From assembly GCF_015291665.1 (NCBI RefSeq), contig NZ_CP030048.1, forward strand, positions 5,704,001 to 5,768,000: a stretch of DNA of 64,000 bases. Direction: 5' to 3'. The notes beneath the pieces were generated by a model that had not been told where the DNA came from, ran no database searches, and worked only from the letters and a program-made list of their open reading frames with translations. The position numbers were made by a program, and so were the translations under genes. Positions 32,873 to 42,060 of this stretch are shown piece after piece (position 1 is the stretch's first letter; every line of letters starts with the position of its first letter). This stretch comes from Bradyrhizobium sp. CCBAU 53338 (GTDB taxonomy: Bacteria; Pseudomonadota; Alphaproteobacteria; Rhizobiales; Xanthobacteraceae).

Positions 32873-33748
32873 ATGATGACCCCAGAAAGCCATTTCTACG
32901 AGTCGCACGGGCTGCGGCTGCATTACGCCGATTGGGGTAACGACAGCGCACCGCCGCTCATCCTGGTCCATGGCGGTCGCGATCATTGCCGGAGTTGGGA
33001 CGCCATCGCCCGATCGCTGCAACGGCATTTCCACGTGATTGCGCCGGATTTGCGCGGGCACGGCGATTCCGACTGGACCAAAGGCGGCAGCTACGCGCTG
33101 ACGGAGTATGTCTACGATCTCGCCCAGCTCATCCGCCGCATCGCTGCGCCTCAGGTGACCCTCATCGGCCATTCGATGGGCGGCATGGTGAGCCTGATCT
33201 TCTCAGGCTCATTCCCCGAGCAAGTCGCAAAGCTCGTCGTTCTCGACGGCGTGACGATGCTGCCTGACACGCCGAAGCCGCCGGTGCATGAACGCATCGG
33301 CAAGTGGGTCAGCCAGCTCGACAGGCTGCACGATCGCACGCCGCGCCGTTATGCGACTCTCGAAGACGCGGCTGCGCAGATGGTGCTTCACAACAAGCGC
33401 CTCACCCGCGACCTCGCGCTGCACCTCGCCACGCACGGCGCGCGGCGGAGCGAGGACGGCACCTATAGCTGGAAGTTCGATCCCTATCAGCGCGCTTCCG
33501 CGCCGCACCGGCTCTGGCCGGATGATCACGTCGCGCTGTGGTCGCGGATCGCGTGCCCCACGCTGCTGTTGAATGCCGGCGAAAGCTTTCTGGCTGGCGC
33601 TCGTTCGGCGGGATTGGAGCGTTATTTCCAGCAGGCGCGCATCGCGACCATCGCCGGTGCCGGGCATTGGTTGCAGCACGACAAGCCGGAGGAGGTGCTG
33701 GGTGAAATCCGGAAGTTTCTGGGGCTGGCCGAGAATGGCGCGGACTAA
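32873..33748 (+). CDS. Alpha/beta hydrolase; stop codon made by the IS630 junction
   Basis: A 291-residue hydrolase. ILVHGGRDHCRSWD forms the oxyanion region, LIGHSMGGMVSL holds the nucleophile Ser, and GAGHWLQHDKPEEV the catalytic His. The substrate is unknown. The final GAC-TAA is unusual: the stop's TA is the target dinucleotide of the IS630 element and its last A is the element's first base. Removing the element would give GAC-TAG, so the protein length is unchanged. The start has two adjacent ATGs (32873, 32876). Confidence 0.9.
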   Translation: MMTPESHFYESHGLRLHYADWGNDSAPPLILVHGGRDHCRSWDAIARSLQRHFHVIAPDLRGHGDSDWTKGGSYALTEYVYDLAQLIRRIAAPQVTLIGHSMGGMVSLIFSGSFPEQVAKLVVLDGVTMLPDTPKPPVHERIGKWVSQLDRLHDRTPRRYATLEDAAAQMVLHNKRLTRDLALHLATHGARRSEDGTYSWKFDPYQRASAPHRLWPDDHVALWSRIACPTLLLNAGESFLAGARSAGLERYFQQARIATIAGAGHWLQHDKPEEVLGEIRKFLGLAENGAD

Positions 33749-33760
33749 AGCGTGATGGTA

Positions 33761-34384
33761 TTAAGTTCGATAGCCTGAGTTTTTCAGGTAGTTGGCGCAT
33801 TCCTCGGATGTGAAGGCATCGAGTGCGTGGCCGATTGCGGCGCAGACGGTGTCGACGGTTCGCGCGGCAGCTTTGCGGACGAGGTGCTTGAGCTTGGCGA
33901 ATACCTGTTCGATCGGGTTCAGGTCGGGCGAGTATTTTGGCAGGAAGAAGAGCTTGGCGCCGACCGAACGGATGAGCTGGCGAACTGCTTTGCTCCGGTG
34001 GCTGCCGAGGTTATCCAGGATGACGATATCGCCGGGTCGCAGAACGGGCAGAAGAACCTTCTCGACATAGGTGCGAAAGCTCACGCCATCGATCGGCCCC
34101 TCGATGAACCATGGCGCATCAATCCGGTCATGGCGCAGGGCCGCCAGGAAAGTCATGGTCTTCCAGCGGCCGTGGGGAACCTTGGCGTGAAGTCTGTGTC
34201 CGCGCGGCGCCCAGCCCCGCAAGGGCGCCATATCGGTCCTGGTCCAGGTCTCGTCGATGAAGACCAGCCGCTCAGCTTCGACGCGACCTTGATACTTTGC
34301 CCACTGGGCTCGCCGCCGTGCGACCTCCGGTCGATCGCGTTCGCCAGCCGCCACGCTTTTTTTTGAAGCTGAGCTTCTCGGCAT
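33761..34384 (-). CDS. IS630 transposase, catalytic part (orfB)
   Basis: The DDE catalytic domain: FIDETW (first Asp), VILDNLGSHRS (second Asp) and YSPDLNPIEQVFAKLK (final Glu). RPEVARRRAQWAKYQGR is the linker typical of rhizobial IS630 members. The frame has no good start of its own and overlaps orfA; production of a full transposase needs a frame change on the A8 run (34357-34364 on the minus strand). It ends 13 bases from the element end. Confidence 0.9.
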   Translation of the reverse strand: MPRSSASKKSVAAGERDRPEVARRRAQWAKYQGRVEAERLVFIDETWTRTDMAPLRGWAPRGHRLHAKVPHGRWKTMTFLAALRHDRIDAPWFIEGPIDGVSFRTYVEKVLLPVLRPGDIVILDNLGSHRSKAVRQLIRSVGAKLFFLPKYSPDLNPIEQVFAKLKHLVRKAAARTVDTVCAAIGHALDAFTSEECANYLKNSGYRT

Positions 34385-34700
34385 GCACGAAATCCCACAC
34401 CGAGTGGTAGTCGACCTTCAGGCCGCGTCCGCCAAGCTCGGCGACGAGACCCCGTATGGTGAAATCGCCGTCCTTGATCCGCTGCGACAGCCAGATCGCG
34501 TGCTCGCCCGAAATTGCCTTCGGCTTGTAGCCACCGATCTGGCCAGGCTCGACACTGCCGGTCTTATCGACCCGCTTCATCCAGCCGATGGCCGTGCTGA
34601 TCGCCACCCCAAACTGCTTGGCGGCTCGATTGCGGGACATCCCGCCCTCGATTGCCGCCACCACGCGCTTGCGAAGATCCAGAGAATAAGGCTTGCCCAT
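34272..34700 (-). CDS. IS630 transposase, DNA-binding part (orfA)
   Basis: A 142-residue frame with the helix-turn-helix of IS630 transposases: MGKPYSLDLRKRVVAAIEGG and SRNRAAKQFGVAISTAIGWM, then a second winged-helix segment (WLSQRIKDGDFTIRGLVAEL). After VDYHSVWDFVHAEKLSFKKK at the A8 run the reading frame diverges from family similarity, which continues in orfB. ATG 34700 is the likely start. Confidence 0.85.
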   Translation of the reverse strand: MGKPYSLDLRKRVVAAIEGGMSRNRAAKQFGVAISTAIGWMKRVDKTGSVEPGQIGGYKPKAISGEHAIWLSQRIKDGDFTIRGLVAELGGRGLKVDYHSVWDFVHAEKLSFKKKRGGWRTRSTGGRTAASPVGKVSRSRRS

Positions 34701-34828
34701 CCATGCTGGCCTCCTATCCAGCCAGCATGGTGAATCAGAAACACACTGATTTGGGAATCCCAAATCGATTCACCCTAACCTCATCCCGCTTTAGTCCAGC
34801 CCACAGCCGAGTGGGCAACGGATAGGCC

Positions 34829-35713
34829 CTAGCTCAACGTCCCCGCATGCACCCACCAACCGGGGTGGCCGCGCCGGATCTTCTCGGCGGCGGCATGCGC
34901 GTCCGCTGGAGCGCCATAGATCGCAAAGCAGGTCGCGCCCGAGCCGGACATCCGCGCCAGCTTGACGCCGGCGGAAGAGCGCAACGCCTCCAGCACGTCA
35001 CCGATGACAGGCTGGATGCGCAGCGCGGGAGCCTCGAGATCGTTGGCGACGGTTTCGAGAACGCCGACCCAATCGGAAACCGACCCGCCCGCCTCCGGCC
35101 AGGCCGGAGCTTCGAGCACGTCGGTCGCACCGACCAGCAATTCGCCGTTGCGTAGGCCCAACTCCTGGAAGACGTCCTTGGTCGCGACCGGTACGCGCGG
35201 ATTGACCATCACGCAGGGCATGCTCGGCAAGGCCAGCGGCAGCAACTGCTCGCCGACGCCGGTCATGTCGCACGCGCGAGAGAGCAGGCACACCGGCACA
35301 TCGGCGCCGGTCGCAAGCGCGACCTTCTGGAGCCTGGAATCATCGAGCGACAGATCGTTGAGGCGCGCCAGCAAGCGCAGCGCCGCCGCCGCATCGGCCG
35401 AGCCGCCGCCGATACCGGCTGCGACCGGCAGGACCTTGTCGAGCGCGAAGGCGCCGAGCTTCAGATGCGGCACCGCTTCGGCCAGCAGTTTTGCGGCCTT
35501 GAACACGAGATTGTCCGAGGTCTCGCCGCAGGCCGCCGCAAGCGGCCCCGTGGTCGCAAGCCTGAGCTCGCCACCCGGTTCCAGCGTGAGCCGGTCGGCA
35601 CAATCGGCAAATGCAACCACGCTTTCGAGATCGTGATAGCCGTCGGCGCGACGGCCAACCACGCGAAGGCTCAGATTGACCTTCGCGCGCCCTTCTTCAA
35701 TCAACGCCGGCAT
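34829..35713 (-). CDS. ispE: 4-diphosphocytidyl-2-C-methyl-D-erythritol kinase
   Basis: A 294-residue GHMP kinase of the MEP isoprenoid pathway; phosphorylates CDP-methylerythritol with ATP. ARAKVNLSLRVVGRRADGYHDLESV-like start (EEGRAKVNLSLRVVGRRADG), KVLPVAAGIGGGSADAAAAL (ATP loop) and KLARMSGSGATCFAIY are diagnostic. ATG 35713 (MPALIEEG) is chosen; an in-frame extension of eight codons is possible. It follows the TPR gene by 29 bases. The IS630 element has landed 36 bases past its stop. Confidence 0.95.
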   Translation of the reverse strand: MPALIEEGRAKVNLSLRVVGRRADGYHDLESVVAFADCADRLTLEPGGELRLATTGPLAAACGETSDNLVFKAAKLLAEAVPHLKLGAFALDKVLPVAAGIGGGSADAAAALRLLARLNDLSLDDSRLQKVALATGADVPVCLLSRACDMTGVGEQLLPLALPSMPCVMVNPRVPVATKDVFQELGLRNGELLVGATDVLEAPAWPEAGGSVSDWVGVLETVANDLEAPALRIQPVIGDVLEALRSSAGVKLARMSGSGATCFAIYGAPADAHAAAEKIRRGHPGWWVHAGTLS

Positions 35714-35742
35714 CGGCGATACGCCCCCAGAACTCAACCAGA

Positions 35743-37539
35743 TTAGCCGCCCTTGCCGTCGTCCTTCTTCTTGTCCGCCTGCGCGGCCGAAGAGTTCGAG
35801 CTGTCATCCGTCATGCCGTTGGCGATCTTGGCCTCGATCTTCGGCAGATCGTCCGGCTCGGGCTTGAGATCGCGGGCATGCGCCCACTGGAATTTGGCTT
35901 CAAGCGTACGGCCGACGCGCCAATAGGCGTCACCGAGATGGTCGTTGATGGTCGGATCCTCGGGCTTGAGGTCGATCGCGCGCTCGAGGTTCTTAACCGC
36001 CTCTTCGTAATTGCCGATGCGGTAATAGGCCCAGCCGAGGGAGTCGACGATGTAGCCGTCGTCGGGACGCTGCTCGACGGCACGCTTGATCATCTTCATG
36101 CCTTCGTCGAGGTTCACGCCCTGGTCGATCCAGGAATAGCCGAGATAGTTCAGCACATGCGGCTGATCGGGCTGCAGCTCGAGCGCCTTCTTCATGTCGG
36201 CTTCGGCCTTGGCCCACTCCTTGGAGCGCTCCTCGCAAATGCCGCGGTAGTAGTACCAGACGCTGTTGGCTTTGTCGTTGCCTACAGGCAGCACGGCGAT
36301 GCCTTGCGAATAGGTCGCGCCGCAGTCGCCGAACTTCTTGCGGCCGCGCTCGAGATTGCCGAGCGCCATGATGGCTTCGAGATCCTTCGAGTCCTCGGTG
36401 ATGACGCCCTTGAGGATCTTGATCGCCTCGTCGGTTCGGTCGGCGGAATCGAGATCGATGGCGAGCTGGATCTGCGCGTTGCGCTTGAGGGGCGAACTCG
36501 ACGGCACGCGCTCGTAGATCTTGATCGCCATCTGCGGACGCTTCACCGATTCATAGAGGTCGGCGAGCGAGAGCAAGGCCAGCGGATGGGTGGGCTGGAG
36601 ATAGAGCGCGAGTTGGAGATAGACCAGCGCGAGATCCTCGCCGCCTCGGCGGGTCAGCGTCGCGCCGATGCCGTAGAGCGCCTCGGCTGCACCGGCCTGC
36701 GCAGAATCGACCAGCGGCGGCATCTTCTTGCCGGCCTTGGTCTCGCGCAGACCTTCCACGATCAGCGGATGACGGGCGAGCTTCTTGTCGAAGGCTTCAT
36801 AGATCGCCGTGGCCGACGCCGCGTCCTTGTTGCGCGACAGCCAGCGCGCATAGGCCTCGGTGACGCGCAGCATGGAATCGTCGAGCTTGTAGGCGCGTTC
36901 GAAACGGACGCCCGCGTCCTTTTCCTTGCCGGCGTTCTCGAGGATCATGCCGGCATGCAGGTCCTTGAACAGCGGATACCATTCCGGGCCTGCCAGCTTG
37001 TCGATCGTGGCGACCGCGCCCTTGGCATCGCCCGCCCCATAGGCGGCCCAGCCGGACAGCAGCGTTGCGACGAGATCGGTGATCGGCCCACGGATCGACT
37101 GGTTGATGTTGCTCTGCGCGCTCGAATATTTCTTCAGCTTCAAATCGTGCACGCCGACGACGAGGCGCGCAACGCGATTGGTCTTGTCGATGGTGAGGAT
37201 GCGCTCGGCGAGCTTGACCGCCTCCTCGATGTCGCCGTCGTCGACCGAGGAAATGAAGGCGCGGTCGAGCAACTCGTTGTTCTTCGGGTCGGTCCGCAGC
37301 GCGGAGCGGTAGAAAGCGGCGGCCGAAGTCGCGTCGCGCTCGACGCTGGCGTGGCGGGCGGCGAGATAGCTGCCGGCGGTGGTGAGCGACTTCAGATCGT
37401 TTCGGGTCGGAAACTGCGCCGCCGTGTCGGCCGGATGGTCCGGCGTCTGCGCCAGCACTCCGCCGGGGACCGCCATGATCGCAGAGCCGGCAAGAGCGAT
37501 GGCAGCAGCAGTCCAGCGGTTGAAACGATTTGAAAACAT
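35743..37539 (-). CDS. Tetratricopeptide repeat protein, exported
   Basis: A 598-residue protein with an N-terminal signal peptide (hydrophobic core AAAIALAGSAIMAVPGG, cut after LAQ) and at least eight TPR-like units. Clear ones are around AEADMKKALELQPDQPHVLNYLG, DSLGWAYYRIGNYEEAVKNL and LEPTHPLALLSLADLYE-type segments. The C-terminus is Ser/Asp/Lys-rich. It lies just upstream of ispE in one transcription unit, a linkage common in Rhizobiales. It is probably a periplasmic scaffold; partner unknown. Confidence 0.88.
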   Translation of the reverse strand: MFSNRFNRWTAAAIALAGSAIMAVPGGVLAQTPDHPADTAAQFPTRNDLKSLTTAGSYLAARHASVERDATSAAAFYRSALRTDPKNNELLDRAFISSVDDGDIEEAVKLAERILTIDKTNRVARLVVGVHDLKLKKYSSAQSNINQSIRGPITDLVATLLSGWAAYGAGDAKGAVATIDKLAGPEWYPLFKDLHAGMILENAGKEKDAGVRFERAYKLDDSMLRVTEAYARWLSRNKDAASATAIYEAFDKKLARHPLIVEGLRETKAGKKMPPLVDSAQAGAAEALYGIGATLTRRGGEDLALVYLQLALYLQPTHPLALLSLADLYESVKRPQMAIKIYERVPSSSPLKRNAQIQLAIDLDSADRTDEAIKILKGVITEDSKDLEAIMALGNLERGRKKFGDCGATYSQGIAVLPVGNDKANSVWYYYRGICEERSKEWAKAEADMKKALELQPDQPHVLNYLGYSWIDQGVNLDEGMKMIKRAVEQRPDDGYIVDSLGWAYYRIGNYEEAVKNLERAIDLKPEDPTINDHLGDAYWRVGRTLEAKFQWAHARDLKPEPDDLPKIEAKIANGMTDDSSNSSAAQADKKKDDGKGG

Positions 37540-37834
37540 CAGGGCTCGCCTTGAGTTGGTAGTGCCTGGGTTCGAAGCAAAAGGCCGTCTCGCACGCGAA
37601 CGCGACCGGCGACATCGGACCCGGAACCGTCGGGTCCGGACAATGCCGCTTTTGGCGCTTCACCGCAAGGATTCGGACCGGGCGATCCCTTCCGCACGCC
37701 CCAAATCGGCCAGCCGCGCCCCAAGACGCCGCTACTATGGCCTTATCGTGGCCGGAGGCACCTGTGGCGCTCCCGATCTCACGCGAACGTGCGCTCCATC
37801 ACCCTTCGGGCCTATTTGCCCGCCTGGCGCGCCC

Positions 37835-39496
37835 TTACATCGCCTCGTAGTTCGGTCCACCGCCGCCCTCCGGAGGAACCCAGGTGATGTTTCCGTTGGG
37901 GTCCTTCACGTCGCAGGTTTTGCAGTGGACGCAGTTTTGGGCGTTGATCTGGTAGCGCGGAGCCGCGCCCTCCTCGACCCACTCGTAGACGCCGGCCGGG
38001 CAATAGCGATTCGAGGGACCGGCGAAGACGTCATGCTCGGACATCTTCTGGAGGTTCATATCGGCAACCCGGAGATGGATCGGCTGATCCTCCTCATGGT
38101 TGGTGTTCGACAGGAACACCGAGGACAGCTTGTCGAAGGAAATCTTGCCGTCCGGCTTCGGGTAGTTCCTCGGCGCATGTTGCTTGGCCGGATCGAGCGT
38201 CGAGCGGTCGGGCTTGACATGCGACTGCGTGCCGAACAGCGAGGTGCCGAACAGCGTGTTGAACCACATGTCGAAGCCACCGAGTGCGACGCCGAGCACG
38301 GTGCCGAACTTCGACCACAGCGGCTTGACGTTGCGAACCAGGAACAGATCCTTGCCGACCGACGAGGACCGCCACGCGTTCTCGTAGTCGACGACCTCGT
38401 CATTGGCGCGATCGGCCGCGAGCGCGGCCGCGACATGCTCGGCCGCCAGCATGCCGGTGCCCATCGCGTTGTGGACGCCCTTGATGCGCGGCACGTTGAC
38501 GAAGCCGGCCGCGCAGCCCACCAGCGCGCCGCCGGGGAAGGTCAGCTTCGGCACCGACTGGTAGCCGCCTTCGGTGATGGCACGCGCACCGTAAGCAAGC
38601 CGCTTGGCGCCCTCGAAGGTGCCGCGGATCGAGGGATGGGTCTTGAAGCGCTGGAATTCGTCGAACGGCGACAGATAGGGATCGTCGTAGTTCAGGTGCA
38701 CGACGAAGCCGACGGCGACGAGATTGTCGTCGTAATGATAGAGGAACGAGCCGCCGCCGGTCTTCAGGTCGAGCGGCCAGCCGAACGAGTGCTGGATCAG
38801 GCCCTTCTGGTGCTTGGCGGGGTCGATCTGCCAGACTTCCTTGAGACCGATGCCGAACTTCGGCGGCTCGCTCTTGGAATCGAGCGCGAACTTCGCGATC
38901 AACTGCTTGGTCAGGCTGCCGCGCGCGCCTTCGGCGAACAGCGTGTACTTGCCGAGCAACTCCATGCCGCGGGTGAAAGAGTCCTTCGGCTTGCCGTCGC
39001 GGCCGATGCCCATGTCGCCAGTGGCGATGCCCTTCACCGCGCCCTTCTCGTCATAGAGCACTTCGGCCGCGGCAAAGCCCGGATAGATCTCGACGCCGAG
39101 CGCCTCGGCCTTGCGCGCCAGCCAGCGGCAGACATTGCCGAGCGAGCCGATATAACAATGATGATTGTTCATCAGCGGCGGCATCATGAAGTTCGGCAGC
39201 TTGATCGCGCCGCCGGCGGTCATCCAGTAGAAGCGGTCGTCCTTGACCTGCGTCTTGAGCGGGCAATCCGAATCCTCGCGCCAATCCGGGATCAGCTTGT
39301 CGAGCCCGGCCGGGTCGATTACGGCGCCGGAGAGTATGTGCGCACCGACCTCGGAGCCCTTCTCCACCACGACGACGTTGAGATCGGCATTGATCTGCTT
39401 GAGCCGGATCGCCGCGGCCAGGCCCGAGGGGCCGGCGCCGACGATGACGACGTCGAATTCCATGGATTCGCGCGGGGGAAGTTCTTCGGTGCTCAT
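37835..39496 (-). CDS. Electron transfer flavoprotein-ubiquinone oxidoreductase
   Basis: A 553-residue membrane-associated flavo-iron-sulfur enzyme that passes electrons from ETF to ubiquinone. VVIVGAGPSGLAAAIRLKQ is the FAD site, GCAAGFVNVPRIKGVHNAM and FGWPLDLKTGGGSFLYH are family blocks, and the C-terminal [4Fe-4S] ligands are in CPAGVYEW, NCVHCKTCDVKDP. It is highly conserved and full length. The 295 bases between it and the TPR gene hold no supported gene or RNA. Divergent from the uracil-DNA glycosylase. Confidence 0.96.
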   Translation of the reverse strand: MSTEELPPRESMEFDVVIVGAGPSGLAAAIRLKQINADLNVVVVEKGSEVGAHILSGAVIDPAGLDKLIPDWREDSDCPLKTQVKDDRFYWMTAGGAIKLPNFMMPPLMNNHHCYIGSLGNVCRWLARKAEALGVEIYPGFAAAEVLYDEKGAVKGIATGDMGIGRDGKPKDSFTRGMELLGKYTLFAEGARGSLTKQLIAKFALDSKSEPPKFGIGLKEVWQIDPAKHQKGLIQHSFGWPLDLKTGGGSFLYHYDDNLVAVGFVVHLNYDDPYLSPFDEFQRFKTHPSIRGTFEGAKRLAYGARAITEGGYQSVPKLTFPGGALVGCAAGFVNVPRIKGVHNAMGTGMLAAEHVAAALAADRANDEVVDYENAWRSSSVGKDLFLVRNVKPLWSKFGTVLGVALGGFDMWFNTLFGTSLFGTQSHVKPDRSTLDPAKQHAPRNYPKPDGKISFDKLSSVFLSNTNHEEDQPIHLRVADMNLQKMSEHDVFAGPSNRYCPAGVYEWVEEGAAPRYQINAQNCVHCKTCDVKDPNGNITWVPPEGGGGPNYEAM

Positions 39497-39632
39497 CTGA
39501 TCTCAGCCCTTGAGACGGTTCCTTGTCATTTGCGCCCCCTTGTTTCCGATTTTTCCGGGTAGGACAACCACGGAAATGCGTTCCGCTGGGATGCAAGGCG
39601 TCCTAAGATGAACTAATAGTCTGACTTTCCCG

Positions 39633-40439
39633 ATGATCCCCGAGCCCGCACCCACCGTCCGAGAGCTTCTCGCCTTCTATCTGGAGGCCGGTGTCGACTG
39701 CGCGCTTGCGGAGGAACCGATCGACCGCCTGGCGGAATTAGACGCCCCGCCGCCGGCCCCGCGCGCGGCGTCGCCGTTCGAGGCACCGCGGCCTATTGCT
39801 GCGCCCGCCGTGATGCGCGGCGAGACCGCACCGGCGCCCGACGTCGCGATCGCCTCAGCGCGCGAGGCCGCACGCACCGCGCCGACGCTCGAGGCGCTCC
39901 GCGAACTCATGCAAAACTTCGAAGGCTGCGCGCTAAAGCATACCGCGACGCGGCTGGTGTTCGCCGATGGCAATCCGCAGGCCCGTATCATGTTCGTCGG
40001 CGAGGCGCCGGGCCGCGACGAGGACATCGAGGGACTGCCTTTCGTCGGACGCAGCGGCAAGCTGCTCGATCTGATGATAGGTGCCATAGGCCTCAACCGC
40101 ACCACGGTCTACATCACAAACGTCATCCCCTGGCGACCGCCGGGCAACCGCACGCCGACGCCGCAGGAGACGCAGATCTGCCTGCCCTTCATCCAGCGGC
40201 ATATCGAGCTGGTGAACCCCGACGTGCTGGTGACGCTCGGCAATCCCTCGACGCAGACGCTGCTCTCGACCCGCGAGGGCATCATGCGCACGCGCGGGCG
40301 CTGGTTCGAGTACGAGACCGGCCAACGCACCATCCGCGCGCTGCCGACGTTTCACCCGGCATACTTGCTGCGCTCGCCATCATACAAGCGCTTGGCCTGG
40401 CAGGATCTACGCGCGATCGCAAAGGCCCTGGCGGGTTAG
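39633..40439 (+). CDS. Uracil-DNA glycosylase, family-4-like, with few cysteines
   Basis: A 268-residue protein that should remove uracil from DNA. Motif [21 protein letters not shown] and motif B FHPAYLLR are present, with [14 protein letters not shown] between. The N-terminal 85 residues are Pro/Ala-rich. Family 4 enzymes bind [4Fe-4S] through four Cys; here only three Cys occur in the whole protein (near residues 23, 98 and 188) and the usual CxxC is EGCALKH. The cluster may be absent or differently bound; many alphaproteobacterial homologues look similar. Start at ATG 39633. Confidence 0.85.
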   Translation: MIPEPAPTVRELLAFYLEAGVDCALAEEPIDRLAELDAPPPAPRAASPFEAPRPIAAPAVMRGETAPAPDVAIASAREAARTAPTLEALRELMQNFEGCALKHTATRLVFADGNPQARIMFVGEAPGRDEDIEGLPFVGRSGKLLDLMIGAIGLNRTTVYITNVIPWRPPGNRTPTPQETQICLPFIQRHIELVNPDVLVTLGNPSTQTLLSTREGIMRTRGRWFEYETGQRTIRALPTFHPAYLLRSPSYKRLAWQDLRAIAKALAG

Positions 40440-40452
40440 CAGGCTCTCGTAC

Positions 40453-41961
40453 TCACGTTCCCTTCGGCCGCACGATGGCCCAGCCGATGCGCAGGAGTTG
40501 CTGGCGTCCGGTCACCAGCCATTCGAAGGCGCGCGGCACTTCGGGCACGATGCCGGGGAAGCGCGCAAGGATTTCGGGCGGCGGGGTTCCCGCCGTATCG
40601 GAGGCACGCCAGACCACGACGCCGCCGCTCTCGCTGAATTTGGCCTGCGACATCCACGGCGTGCGCGCAGGATTGGCGTCGATGAAGAGGTGCGGCCGGC
40701 CGGAATGCAGCGTGATCAGGCTTGCAAGCTGGGTCTCACCGGCAACCGCGCGCAGGCGATGATTGGTACGGCGGGCAAAGCTCTCGTCGAAGAAATCCGA
40801 GATCGCGCGGGCCGGCATCGAGGTCGCGATCTCGCCGGTGCCGGTCCAGGGCATGAACAGCACGCCCAGCACGACACCGGCGGCGGGCGCCACGACGGCC
40901 GCCGCCCACACCGTGCGCAACATCCGCGCGCCGCGCATGGCGATGAGATCGCCTGCCACCACGACCATGGCGAGGCCCGACATGACCAGCACGACGCCGG
41001 CGCCGCCGACGACGGCCTCGAACCCGAACAAGCCGGAAATCACGACTGCACCGAGCGCCGGCGCCAGCGCGAAGAAGTAGACGAAGTTGCGTGCAAGCGG
41101 CTCGACCGGTGGCCGGTAAATGATCGGCGCCTCCTCGCCCCTGCCGGCGAACAGGGGCGCGTTGAGGAAGCTCAGTACCGGGACCGCGATCGCACCGAGC
41201 ACGAGCCCGCCGAGCAGCCAGGCGGCGTGGATCGCGCGGGCGCTGAGGTCCGCCACTTGCGGCAGGGCTGGCAGGAGGAGAGTTTGGGCACGCATCAGCC
41301 AGACCGCGTAGGGCAGCGCCAGCACGGCGACGACGACGAGTGCGAACAGCGGATCGAGTGCGCGCAAGGTTCGGCGGCCGGCTGCGGTCGCAAGCGCGAA
41401 GATGACGAGCATCGCGAGCAGGAAGATTGCGGCCGGCGTGGTGAGGAGCAGGAGGCCCGCTTCGATCGACCAGGCGAACCATGCATTGCCGCGGCGCTGG
41501 CCGATGATCTGCCAGGAATGCAGCAGCAGCAGTGCCCAGAGCGGCCGCGCGAGTACCAGCGGGCCGAAGTCGAGCGCCGACGAGGAGAAGGCCAGCACCG
41601 TCATGGTCAAGAGCACGGCGAGCACCGCCTGCTGGGTGCCGACGACGGCGCGCGCCAGATGATAGAGTGCGATGAAGGTCGCGATCTCGCAGAGCTCGGC
41701 CAGCACGTAGACGCCGAACATGTGGCCGCCCGCGACGCGATAGGCGATATCGGCAAGCCAGATCGACAGCGGCGGGCCGAGATCAGTGCCGACCTGGTAT
41801 TCCCTGCCGAAGGCCAGCAGGGTCGCGAGGCTGCCGGGCGGGCTGTGGTAGAACAACAGCGCCACCAGCAGCCACATCGCGGCCTGGAGCAGCACGGCAA
41901 TCCAGACGATCAGTCGCGGCCGGGCGCGAATGAGCTCGATGACCAGGGAGGTAAACCGCAT
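40453..41961 (-). CDS. GT39-type membrane glycosyltransferase family protein
   Basis: A 502-residue protein with about 11 hydrophobic helices. The first periplasmic loop holds FGREYQVGTDLGPPLSIWLA, matching the loop of ArnT/PMT-like (GT39/GT83) enzymes that carries catalytic acidic residues, and is followed by VAGGHMFGVYVLAELCE. These enzymes move sugars from polyprenyl phosphate to lipids or proteins. The C-terminal soluble domain is about 100 residues. ATG 41961 is preferred to an upstream start. The donor and acceptor are unknown. Confidence 0.75.
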   Translation of the reverse strand: MRFTSLVIELIRARPRLIVWIAVLLQAAMWLLVALLFYHSPPGSLATLLAFGREYQVGTDLGPPLSIWLADIAYRVAGGHMFGVYVLAELCEIATFIALYHLARAVVGTQQAVLAVLLTMTVLAFSSSALDFGPLVLARPLWALLLLHSWQIIGQRRGNAWFAWSIEAGLLLLTTPAAIFLLAMLVIFALATAAGRRTLRALDPLFALVVVAVLALPYAVWLMRAQTLLLPALPQVADLSARAIHAAWLLGGLVLGAIAVPVLSFLNAPLFAGRGEEAPIIYRPPVEPLARNFVYFFALAPALGAVVISGLFGFEAVVGGAGVVLVMSGLAMVVVAGDLIAMRGARMLRTVWAAAVVAPAAGVVLGVLFMPWTGTGEIATSMPARAISDFFDESFARRTNHRLRAVAGETQLASLITLHSGRPHLFIDANPARTPWMSQAKFSESGGVVVWRASDTAGTPPPEILARFPGIVPEVPRAFEWLVTGRQQLLRIGWAIVRPKGT

Positions 41962-42060
41962 GCAACGCCCGCAAGATGCAGCCAACCCGTCCAGCCGGCC
42001 CTATTCGCTCACGCCTGTTTTGATAAAGGGCGCCACGCGTCGTGGCAACGCCAGTCTACG

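Larger units (their letters stand above)
33748..34791 (-). mobile_element. IS630-type insertion sequence, about 1044 bp
   Basis: Ends AAGCG(T/G)GATG on both sides as inverted repeats (left AAGCGTGATGGTATTAAG; right, reverse complement, AAGCGGGATGAGGTTAGG). TA flanks each end (33746-33747 and 34792-34793), the target duplication of IS630/Tc1 elements. It holds two overlapping minus-strand frames that together encode the transposase. Restoring the target gives the palindrome GGACTAGTCC. Confidence 0.92.

Noticed and set aside
35878..37533. Long plus-strand frame opposite the TPR gene
   Set aside because: Shadow frame; the TPR protein on the other strand has a signal peptide and clear repeats.
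37540..37834. Possible tRNA or small RNA in the TPR to ETF-QO gap
   Set aside because: I could not find a cloverleaf or other conserved fold; nothing supportable.
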